Assembly: GCA_024529925.1 (NCBI GenBank) | Contig: JAFEUB010001384.1 | Coordinates: 1,670,001-1,734,000 of the forward strand | Length of the DNA stretch: 64,000 nucleotides | From: Ophthalmolycus amberensis | Taxonomy: Eukaryota > Chordata > Actinopteri > Perciformes > Zoarcidae | Reading direction: 5' to 3' | The notes under the pieces: model-generated | The model's database searches: none | What the model was told of the DNA's origin: nothing | Seen by the model: the letters and a program-made list of their open reading frames with translations, nothing else | In this document: positions 36,085-46,467 of the stretch, one piece after another | Layout: each line of letters begins with the position of its first letter | How positions within the stretch are numbered: the stretch's first letter is position 1 | Translations under genes and position numbers: made by a program

Positions 36085-36215
36085 CCATAATTTACTCAAT
36101 GAACATCATGCTGTATTGAAGAAGACTTGAAACTAGAGATTGAGACCATAAACTCATGTTTACAATGTTTCCTGAGGTAATAAATCAAGAGAGAAGTAGA
36201 GTAATTTTCTCATAT
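36085..36215 (+). repeat. Dispersed repeat, copy 2 (partner at 32861-32985)
   Basis: Same family as copy 1, slightly longer. It lies just upstream of the TRIM gene and just beyond the 5' end of the LINE fragment. Confidence 0.6.
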
Positions 36216-36715
36216 ACTTCTATACAATCAGTACTGCAGTACTAATGTACTGCAGTACTGAAGTACTTCAACCTTCTGCTGACTTTTTATGAAAATGTTC
36301 CTTATGCAGATAAAATGAGGTAAAACCTGTTAACCAGTGAGCTGTAGAGGTGTGGTAGGTGTTGGTGGTGTAAAACACACCCCTGTGTTACAGGTGAAGT
36401 GTTTATCAGAGGAGTGACAAAGCTCCACCCCTCACCTGACTCACCTGAGACAAACAGTTTGTGATTCTTCCTCACTAAAGAGACACAGACTGAGAGAGAG
36501 ACGATCAGATTCACCTTCAGACCAAACTAACAACTTCCTCTGAGTGAGTTCAGCTACAGGAGAGAAAAGAGGAAAACTACAACACTGCTGCTTCAACCTG
36601 CTGACGCTCCACACACTGAATGTGAGTTTGACTAAAAACAGTGAAGTTAGTAGAGGAGGGAGGGGAGCCATGACTGATGTACTTTCTGTGTTTTCAGCTT
36701 CACTCGGAGACTGAA

Positions 36716-38106
36716 ATGGCTTCCAGATCAGAGGAGGATCACTGCTGTCCGGTCTGTCATGAAGTCTTTAGAGATCCTGTTGTTCTGTCATGTAGCCACA
36801 GCTTCTGTAAAGACTGTCTGAAGAGCTGGTGGACAAAGAAACCAACTCAGGAGTGTCCAATTTGTAAGAGAAGATCTTCAAAGGAAAATCCACCGTATAA
36901 CCTGGCGTTAAAGAACCTGTGTGAGTCCTTCTTACTGGAGAGAGGTCAGAGAGCTTCAGAGCCTCTCTGCAGTCTGCACTCTGAGAAACTCAAACTCTTC
37001 TGTCTGGACCATCAGCAGCCGGTGTGTGTCGTCTGCAGAGATTCAGAAAAACACAGCGACCACAGATTCAGACCCATCGATGAAGCTGCTCGACAACACA
37101 AGAAGAACCTTCAGGAAACTCTGGAGCCCTTAAAGGAGAAGTTAAAGGTTTATGAAGAAGTTAAAGTGAAGTCTGATCAAACAGCAGAACACATGAAGGT
37201 CCAGGCCCGACGCACAGAGAGGCAGATTAAGGAGCAGTTTAAGAAGCTTCACCAGTTTCTAGAGGAGGAACAGGAGGCCAGGATGGCTGCACTGAGGGAG
37301 GAAGAGGAGCAGAAGAGTCAGATGATGAAGGAGAAGATGGAGGGCTCTGAGCAGAGAGATATCAGCTCTTTCAGACACAGTCAGAGCCACAGAGGACAAG
37401 CTGAGAGCTGAAGACGTCTCATTCCTGAACAACTACAAGGCTGCAGATGGAAAGAGTCCAGCAGCGCCCCCTGCTGGAGGATCCACAGCTGCTCTCAGGA
37501 GCTCTGATAGACGAGGCCAAACACCTGGGCAACCTGACCTTCAACATCTGGAACAAGATGAAGGACATGGTCTCCTACACTCCCCTGATTCTGGACCCAA
37601 ACACTGCTCATCCAAAACTCATCCTGTCTGAAGATCTGACCAGTGTGAGAAAAGAAGAGAGACAGCAGCTTCCTGATAATCCAGAGAGGTTTGATAAATG
37701 CTGGTCTGTTCTGGGCTCTGAGGGATTTAACTCAGGGACTCACAGCTGGGATGTCGAGGTAGGAGACAGTACAGCCTGGTTACTGGGTGTGTTAGCAGAG
37801 TCTGTCCAGAGGAAGGGACCCATATGGTCTGGATTATGGATAATAGAGTTCTATAAAGATAAATACTCAGCATGGTCACTACCAGCTCCACTCACTGATC
37901 TCGTAGTGCAGAAGAAGCTCCAGAGGATCAGAGTGAATCTGGACTGGAACAGAGGAAAGCTGTCGTTCTCTGATCCTGATACGAACACACACATACACAC
38001 CTTCACACACACTTTCACTGAGAGGATGTTTCCATTCATTCACACTAAAGATAAAGTGAAGATATCACCACTGAAGGTCTGTGGAACAGTGGAACAGAGC
38101 AGTTAG
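36716..38106 (+). CDS. TRIM (RING, B-box, coiled coil, PRY-SPRY) E3 ligase-like, single coding exon, two frame breaks
   Basis: Likely ubiquitin ligase of the TRIM35/A33/NF7-like group that is expanded in fish and often linked to innate immunity. The start MASRSEED follows a TTTTCAG acceptor, so a non-coding first exon lies upstream. [24 protein letters not shown], with CKDC and CPIC. B-box: [19 protein letters not shown] and HSDHRF. Coiled coil of Glu/Lys-rich heptads. [48 protein letters not shown], then [11 protein letters not shown]. Frame is lost by one extra base at about 37344-37350 and again at about 37446-37449; each has the effect of a 1-nt insertion. As written, the protein ends before PRY-SPRY. 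It is either a recent pseudogene or carries assembly indels. AATAAA at 38442 may end the transcript. Confidence 0.8.
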
Positions 38107-38441
38107 TGATGAAGAGGATGATGATGATGATCTTTATTCCTAAAAAGTGAAAAGTCCCTGAATTTAACCTGTTAAGATGAACCTGTCCTCCTGATGTCTC
38201 ATTACTTAAAATATGTTGTTTTATTTCACTTATTGCTTGTTTTTATTTTATTTTTGTTTTGAATTAGTTCAACAATTAGCTTTTTGTTTCTATTGTATTG
38301 TAAATTAATTTTATTACAGTATAAAATCATATATTTGATTATTTAAGTATGTTAAATTGTTTTAAACTCAGTTTCAATGATTAAACAATTAAACAAATAT
38401 ATTTCTTTATTCTGTCTTTGAAATGTTTAAAGATCTTTTTA

Positions 38442-38447
38442 AATAAA
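38442..38447 (+). terminator. Candidate poly(A) signal of the TRIM gene
   Basis: AATAAA in AT-rich sequence about 340 nt after the stop codon. Confidence 0.35.
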
Positions 38448-38816
38448 TGTGTAAAACCTTTCATTGGTATTTGTTTGTTGTTATTAGAGGATAGTATTTG
38501 TCTTCTTTTCATATTTCATCTCATTTATTTGTCTCCTGCTTCAATGTTTAACTCTTATTTTTAACTAATAAACATACAATATAAGCAACAGAAGCAGCCA
38601 ACACAGAGCTCTGGAACGACAATATTAATATCATAACTACTTGTGTTTACAGTTGAGTAAAATAAAGAAATGGAGCAGGTAGTTAACTTCAGTAACAATG
38701 AGAGCGGACATGTTGGATTCTTCAAGTCTCTGCATGTTGAGTTTCAGCTTCATCTCTGATGTTACATTAAAACAACACGATGAACACACTCCTGCATGTG
38801 CATGCCCTTATTACAC

Positions 38817-38831
38817 ACACGCACGCACACA

Positions 38832-38863
<32 letters not shown>

Positions 38864-38872
38864 CACACACAC
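38817..38872. repeat. (CA/GCAC)n microsatellite upstream of rs1
   Basis: GCAC-type units passing into pure CA about 270 nt before the rs1 start. Confidence 0.85.
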
Positions 38873-39048
38873 CAAATCTGTCACATTGACCTCACTGGCT
38901 TTTGCTTTTTGCTGCAGGATTTTTGACTTGACATCTGTGGCTGTGCAGTAATTTCCAGAATGTATGGTGGTCGTTTATGGTGGCGAGTGAACAGCTTTAG
39001 GAGGGGCTTTGTCAGATAAAGCATTAGGTAAGGCCATTAGTGTCCTGT

Positions 39049-39063
39049 GGATTATTGTAATCC
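39049..39063 (+). promoter_or_regulatory. Inverted pair of CRX/OTX-type sites upstream of rs1
   Basis: GGATTATTGTAATCC is an inverted repeat of the K50 homeodomain word TAATCC, 75 nt before the rs1 start codon. CRX and OTX2 bind TAATCC and drive photoreceptor genes, and RS1 is a known CRX-dependent retinal gene. The site is inferred from the motif and position only. Confidence 0.4.
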
Positions 39064-39138
39064 AGCCTCTCTAGCACTGCTGGTGGCTCGGCTGCTCAGT
39101 CTACAGTCGGTGTCCTCTGGTTCGGAGCAGGTTGCAAG

Positions 39139-42100
39139 ATGGCTCTCTACGTGCATCATTTCCTGCTGGCCCTGCTTCTGGGAGCTAACGGTACGACTTC
39201 ATTCTTTTTCACCTTGTGCTGCTATTGAGTTGTGAACCCATACACTGTGTGATTTAGAATTGTAACATCAGAAATCTTTGAAGGAGTTAAATCACCTCAA
39301 ACTGAACAATATGCTGAAGAAAACCTCTGAAACTCAGGTGTCAAAGGACAAACTACGTACTTCCTAACTGAGAATTTGAAAAATATATCAGATTTCCTCA
39401 ATGATCCTGTAGATTATCATGCAGGTTTTCCTCGGTGACACTATACTTGATTCTCTGTGTCTGTGTTGTGTTTATTTGCCTATTCTTAATGTGGTTAAAT
39501 TGACAGACTGATGCACAGATTTTGTTTGCTAGAGTGGGTGACTACTGTGTCCTAACAGTCTTTTTTTCTTCTTTCTGTCCATCTGCCTGAACAGTGTTCA
39601 TCAGCATTCATGCTCAGGAGGTACGAAAGAAACTCAGATTAATGTCAGAGATGACTGAACACGTAGAGTGTTGAAATCAGCAGTGTTTGCAAAATATGTA
39701 GCTCAGAGTTGTTGCTTTTTAAACACTTTTAGAATGGCCACACCAGAGACATCTCAATTTGAAATGTAGCAACCTCTCTACAGCTAACTTTGGTCAATTG
39801 ATTTAAACATTTTTTAAATCACTGGAAATCTACTGAGATGACACATTATAAGGTTCAGTCTCTTTGCTGCATCATTGTCTTTTCACTCATCCATTAAAAT
39901 TATTATTTTTACATTATTTTTTGCAAACCAGCTGTATTATAAGATAGTGGTATTTATTATGCAAATATTTTTGGCATTTCTGATGACACTACTTTGGATT
40001 GCATCTATTCAATTTAGTTTGTGTGTTTGTGCAAGTCTTGCAAATGTGATTGTGAAGGCGGTGAATCCCCGACTGACGTTTTCCTCCATCGGGACCGGCT
40101 CTTCCATGGTGCGAGGGGTGGACTGCATGCCAGGTAAGAACCATCTATACCATGCTCTCCCTGAAGAAACGCTGTTTCTTTTTGTGCCATGTAGCCTGTG
40201 ACTGTCGTATAGAAATATACCCGTTCATTTTGTTTTCACCATTCCTGATGAATTTCACATCACATGTGCACTTTACTGCACACCGAGCACACATTTTCTC
40301 ATTTCTAATGAGGCCACTCTTTGATCTACTAATTAAGTGACTTTTGTTGATTAGATGATGAAATTGAATCATTAAACTAATACTAGTACTTGTAACAAGG
40401 ACTTAATTGTGATGTCAGTGTTTGATTCAGATAATGAACACACAAAGCTGACGGAGAGAGTGGACGAGGACGAGAATCATACGCTGTACATCTGACGTTT
40501 TATCCTGCTGGAAGTCTAGTGAACAATACACTAGGCCTGCAACTGACGATTTTCTTTCATTTTCTGTGAATCCGACGAATATTTTAGTTTGGGTTATGAA
40601 ATCCAAAGAAGGTAAATTTACTCGGATATAAAACATAGTTAAACTGCACATATTCAAATTAAGCAAATAATAGACTACTCAACACAGCTGCTGGTTAAAG
40701 TCCTGCAGATCAAGTAATCAATAATCCATGAATCATCTACAATGCAGATGGATGGAGAGATGTAATGTGTGCGATAGAGAGAGAGAGGAGAATCTCTATG
40801 TGCATGTGAGCATGCACGAGTGCATTAGACTCCAGATTTGACACCACAGGGGTGGACATGCTCCACTGACATCATTAGAGAAGATGATAAAAATGTGGTC
40901 TGCATCAAAATACACACAATATTTGGCAGATTGTTTTTTTCATTCGTTCTTGAGCTTGGAAACAGCCGTTGACAAAATGATCCATTTGCTGTTCACATCA
41001 TATTTATCAGCAGATGGAAATCTGAGGTTTAACTTTCCACCAAATCTCTGTGAACTCTGCAAACTTGTTTTTGAGATCTCCCGCGAAGCAAAAAAAACAA
41101 ACACAAACAGAAAGCCCTGATGGCATCCTCATAAGGCCTGAGATATAAAGATCAGACTTGAATCATGTCAGGCTCGATGAGAAGAGAAAGGCAGATCTGA
41201 TGTGCAGTGAATGTGTTTCCCTCAGTTGGTCAATGTGTGTCAACTGAGCCACAATTCACATGGCAACCGGGGACGGAGAGGAGAAAGAAGTACAGTCGAT
41301 CTCAGATCGTGATGCTCAGATTACGGTGCTCATAGGACACTCTGCCGATCGCACAATCACAGAAACCGGCAATTACCACGACATGGACCCGGTGATGATA
41401 AATGATGAGTAAGACAGACTTTTCCTGCACGGCCTCCCACTTTATTCCAATTCAATCCATCGTGCCGCACCACTCGGTTTTCCCATTAATTCAGGCATCA
41501 GAATATGTTTTATTCCACTCTTGAAATACATTAGGACCGACTATGGAGTCACCCGCATACTGTTATGTAAACACTTATCTCCTGACTCACACAGGCGCTG
41601 CTGCTGCTGCTGCTGCTGTATGCGTTGTAATACTGGAGATTAGATAGGATGTGACCCTGTGCCAGATAGGCTTAAGCCAGTAGTAAACAAAAGCGCAGCA
41701 GGTTTCTGCTCCATGTATCACACAGCTGATGTTATTTCTGAAACTTTAGGGAGAAAAAAACTCACTCATGTGCAGCTCCCTCATCTCTCCCATTCATGCG
41801 TTTATCATGTGTATTTACTAAGTCAACAAAGGACTTGCTCTGGTGTGTTTTTGGAAGTGATACGGCAGAGTGACAGATCAAAACATGGGAGCAACACAGC
41901 GCTAAAGCTGTCGAGGGTAGAACATGGCCATCTGTCCGCCTGCCGCCCTAATGGACATCGCTGATCTCTCACTGTGGAGAATTACATCGCAGGCTTTTAG
42001 GATGGGATATGGGTCACACTGGGTCTGCTAACGACGGGGGCTCTGGAAGCGGGAGGGTGTGAGGATGGGAGTGGGCAGGGGTGAGGATGGAGGGATGGAG

Positions 42101-44814
42101 AAATAAGCACCTGGAGAGGCTTATAGTGATGATCATTTGCTGCTCACATCTCTGTGTTTTACTGCTTAGCTGTTGGCAGACATGTTTGTGTTCTCCTTCT
42201 AACGGGGTGGTGACCTGGAAATGTGGTCAACTGAAATGCAAAAGAGATTAAAGCAAGACCTCTGTTTTATAACTTTGTCTCTGATCCTCTGATCCTGCAG
42301 AGTGTCCGTACCACAAGCCTCTGGGCTTCGAGGCCGGATTGGTGAGTCCAGACCAGATCACCTGCTCCAACCAGGACCAGTACACCGGCTGGTTCTCCTC
42401 GTGGCTCCCGAGCAAGGCCCGGCTCAACACTCAGGGCTTCGGGTGGGTACACGCCAAAGTGTAAACCTTTCTCTCCACAAAAAAATGTCCTATTTTCAAA
42501 TCGTAAACAAAAAGTGCACGGTTATATAGCTGCATGTGTTTTTAATCTCCATCAGTGAATGCTGAGCTTTCCAAAAGCTATATTTGTTTGAATTTGAACT
42601 CACAAAAATGTTTTTGGAAGAGATGGTCGACTGTTCTAAGTAACCATAATAAACAAATGTCGGGCACTAGCCATCTGTTAGGAACAGTGTCAGAAAAAAT
42701 GCAGTCAAAGAGAGAGATTAAAAGCCGTCTCTCATGATGTAAAATCAAAGGTTGACATGCCAATATGCTCTCGCTTAAAAACATTAAGATAAAAATAAGG
42801 TGCAAGAATATATATGCTCAATAAACTGCTGACTCTGAGGAGCTGTTATGCGAAGTGTTGAAGGCTTTCTGTTTTTCCCCTTGAATATTTAAGGTTCTAT
42901 TGATAACATTTATGTATATATTATATATATATATAGACAAATATTTATCAAAAATAATATATGCTCAGATTTTAGAAAGTGGACGAATAAGTTTCTCGCT
43001 TTTCCTAAAAAAAAGTATTATGATTGTAAATTACCGGTATTCATTTTAGAAATACTGACGGGTCCAAAATGTTTGTTTATCTCTGTGAAAGATATCTGAG
43101 GTTTGGTGGCAGCTTCTAACAAGGCTCGTGAGCCAATCGTATAAGGACCTATCACCAGGTGTCTCTGTGTCGTCAGCGATCAAGAGACTTACTAGTTGCC
43201 AGTTAGTGTGGGAAAAACACATAAATGGCTGATTTTGATGTTAAGAGTCCGGCTTCACTTACCGACAATGGTGTCTGACTGCTCTCCATCAGGCTACAGA
43301 ATATGTGAATATTTACCATGGCAACAAGTGATAACAACACGTTTAGCGCATATTAGCTATCCCTGGAAACCAAGTGTTTGCTGACCTCCAGTGGTTCTTC
43401 TGCTTGGCTTCTCACCTGCCTGGAGCAGTGTACAGGTGTACTTCAAGACCCCATGACATCACTATTGGGCGTGGTTACAGGTGTAACCGAGTACTTTTCA
43501 ACCAGAGAAGGCAGCAAAACACAGGTGTTTGTTTTAGCCTGGTGTTAAGTTGCTCTTTAAGAAAAGAAATGCACGAAGAGAAACTTTAACTCTGTATATT
43601 TTTGTATAAAAGGGGGGAATAAATAGATAATAATGGTAAGAATGAAAGCCTCCACAAAATATAAATAAAAAGAGTGAATATAAGAAATATATACGTACGC
43701 ACATGTACGACAATACTTCCATCACACTGTCATGACTTACTGGGACACCTGACTGGGAGCCGTAGTTAATGTTATCAGTAACACCTGTGCTTTCTCTATG
43801 CCAAGTCAAAATGTCTGCTGGGAGAAAGGGAATCGAACCAGCTCTAGTTATGCACCCTTACACACATCTATGTTGCCTGCTTGAAGAGAATATCAGCAAG
43901 TCAAACTGAACCACGTGTGCATGTGTTGTAAAGCAGCCAAACTGCTGCATTACGTCCAGTGTTTGTGTTTCTCCTCCAGCTGTGCCTGGCTGTCTAAGTT
44001 CCAGGACAGCAATCAGTGGGTGCAGATTGACCTGAGGGAGGTGATGGTGGTGTCGGGGATCCTCACTCAGGGCCGCTGTGATGCTGAGGAGTGGATCACC
44101 AAGTACAGCGTTCAGTACCGCACCGACGAAAAACTCAACTGGATCTATTACAAAGACCAAACTGGAAACAACAGGGTCAGTTGAACCCAGTCAAAAAACT
44201 GTGGAGTATACGTGGCACAAACAAAATGTGAAGCTTGACCACTGGTCTCAAACGGGGATGTTAAAATAAATTTGAAAACATTTAAAGTTTTACAGGGATA
44301 TGGCTTTAAAAATGTGATGAAATCTGATCTGAAATCTAATGGAAATCTGTTATCACCTCGTTAATGATGGCTTGAACAGTTAAGAAATGAATATATTGCT
44401 ATTATAATAGATTTTTCAAATTTTGAACATGTTTTAAATATGTTTTACTGAACAACAATCAGAAAAATTGTTAGTCATTAATCAAGCAAAAAGGCCAAAC
44501 ATTTGCTGGTTCCAGCTTCTCAAAAGTGAGAATAAACGGCTTATTTTTTATTTACATTATTGTGAATAAAAACTGGTTTGGTTTTGGCCTGTTGCTCTGA
44601 CAAAACAAGCAATTTGAATATGTGATTTCTTCACTATTTTCTGATGGGTTATAGATTTAATAAGTCATTGATGAATCAATAAATATTTGCTGCAGCGTTA
44701 CATTATAATCATTATTGAAATTATGAATAGTAACTGTAGTAACTTTAATGTAAAAAGCATTATATTTAGTCTGTATTAGTGTCTGTCGAAATGAAACCAT
44801 CCTGACCTTCCACT

Positions 44815-44882
<68 letters not shown>

Positions 44883-45035
44883 GTGTTTTATGGAAATTCT
44901 GACCGCTCCTCGTCCGTGCAGAACCTGCTGCGGCCGCCCATCATGACGCGCTACATCCGCATCCTCCCCCTCGGATGGCACACACGCATCGCTCTGCGCC
45001 TGGAGCTGTTGCTCTGCATGAGCAAATGCAACTGA
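39139..45035 (+). CDS. rs1: Retinoschisin (discoidin domain, secreted)
   Basis: Secreted, disulfide-linked octamer from photoreceptors and bipolar cells that holds retinal layers together. Exons: 39139-39190 (signal peptide [15 protein letters not shown]), 39595-39620, 40018-40133, 42301-42442, 43980-44175, 44883-45035. Exons 2, 4 and 5 are 26, 142 and 196 nt, the same as I recall for human RS1. Seen: SCKCDCEGG in the RS1 domain, [78 protein letters not shown] and [18 protein letters not shown]; it ends LLCMSKCN. Length is about 227 aa against human 224. Exon 3 is 116 nt where phase demands 1 mod 3, so the CKCDC part and the DCMP part are in different frames. Exon 6 is preceded by a long TC repeat. 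It runs convergent with cdkl5, as in human. Confidence 0.94.
40018..40133 (+). other. rs1 exon 3 with a frame break
   Basis: The exon enters in phase 0 (reading [12 protein letters not shown]) and must leave in phase 1 (reading GVDCMP, then E of the next exon). The length of 116 gives phase 2. The frame switches somewhere in 40060-40110, most simply by one extra base near the T/C-rich stretch at 40077-40087. The protein segment between is poorly conserved, so the exact site is unclear. Confidence 0.7.
44440..44720. repeat. AT-rich MITE-like family C
   Basis: TTAGTCATTAATCAAGC at the left and GATGAATCAATAAATATTTGCTGCAGC at the right bracket an AT-rich core. In rs1 intron 5. Confidence 0.45.
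44821..44879 (+). repeat. (TC)n tract forming the acceptor of rs1 exon 6
   Basis: About 29 uninterrupted TC units end directly at the CTCAG acceptor of the last rs1 exon. The microsatellite therefore serves as the polypyrimidine tract. Confidence 0.9.
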
Positions 45036-45489
45036 AACTCTCCTCCCCACCAAGGCTTTCCCCCCCAAATCTTCATCTATTACTAAATCGCCCCATCGTC
45101 CGATTGTGTGGTCTGTTGTTATATCCACAGATTTGTCCCCCTCCAGCTACATGTATAAAACCACAAAGTGAAGATACACACAAAACAGCTTTGTACTGAT
45201 GTGATCTAATTTAAATGTTTGTTCGATGTGCTCAATGAGCTTTCATTCACTCCTCTCTCCATTGTCTGTGTTCAATTAGTCTCATACATGAGGGCTTTTA
45301 TTTGGTGAGTTCTCAATAGATTGTTCCAATGGATTTTGCAATGAAATGGCATGAATTCAACGCAATCATTATGCATGGAGAGGGAGAGGTGGCGTTGCCA
45401 TGGAGGTTGTATCCAATGGTCTGGGACAAGCTCTTCCAAAACATTTGTGTCCTCCTGTGAAATTTTGTCAGCTTCTCCTGATATTTAAC

Positions 45490-45495
45490 AATAAA
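45490..45495 (+). terminator. Candidate poly(A) signal of rs1
   Basis: AATAAA about 455 nt after the rs1 stop. A second one at 45999-46004 offers a longer 3' UTR. Confidence 0.4.
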
Positions 45496-46461
45496 CAGGG
45501 ACCTCTCCTCCTTATTTCCCCTGAAGGATGAGGCTTGTGATAGTCTACATGTTTCTTGCTGTCAACAAATCACACAAAAAGACCAAAACCAACAATGAGT
45601 TCATCCTACTACAACAAGTATTGGTTGTGTAACCAAAGCCATATCTATTATTTTTCACATTTATTTTTATTATTCCCCAAAGCTATTAGAAACACATCGA
45701 TGAGCCACATTGTTGCATATATACGGCATGTGCCTTCATAACAACGAACATGGGCACTGTAGTTTGTTTTGAGTCAATAACATACACCGTCCTGCTGCTC
45801 TAATCACTCAATGGTTCAATATGTATTACATGTGTAGTGATCCACAGCGGAAAATAGTCCCCAACAAATGCACTGGTCACTCCTGTTTGACTAAAGTTTT
45901 CGAAAAACTATACAGTGCCCAGCTGTTTTTGGAAATCTATGATTGTGACCCCATCTTTGGTTTGACCGAATGGTCTCACGTCTGAGTGCCACCGACCAAA
46001 TAAAGAATCAAGAAAGTCTTGAGAAAAGGACTAACACGTTCATTTTGGTCCATTAATGGGATTTGTTGACAATAAGAAAAATGTGGAATAATGCCAGACT
46101 TTTTCTTTAAATATGACTGTGATTTCACTTCCTTTCTTCTCTTACCCGTTTGTAAAAACACATTTTCACAGACATCACTCTTCAGTGCTGTATAAAGGTC
46201 AAGGGATGGAACATTCACTACTGTTCTGATGTGGGTTTTGTATTGTGGTTAACTCCTGATTTCTGTCTGTAACATTTCAATTCAGTTTCTCATGATACTT
46301 TGGGAATACACTGCAGCGTCTTATTTGCTCTGAAGATGTGTTCTTTAATGTATCTTTGAACCATTTCCCTGATTAAATTAATACTAATCAATACTCTGTT
46401 CTCATGATGTGTCTGTGCGACAAAACAAACATATGAGCCGTTCAAAAATGTACAGTTGGCT

Positions 46462-46467
46462 TTTATT
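46462..46467 (-). terminator. Candidate distal poly(A) signal of cdkl5
   Basis: TTTATT on plus is AATAAA on minus, about 2.8 kb after the cdkl5 stop. The stretch 46468-49248 has no recognised exon and would be 3' UTR if this signal is used; a poly-G run (about 46671-46687) lies in it. Confidence 0.3.

Noticed and set aside
36228..36262. Repeated AGTACTGCAGTACT palindromes
   Set aside because: Short tandem palindrome without context for a function; likely a simple repeat.
43800..43862. tRNA-like B-box (reverse complement GGTTCGATTCCC)
   Set aside because: No A box, no cloverleaf and no acceptor stem found; at best a SINE remnant.
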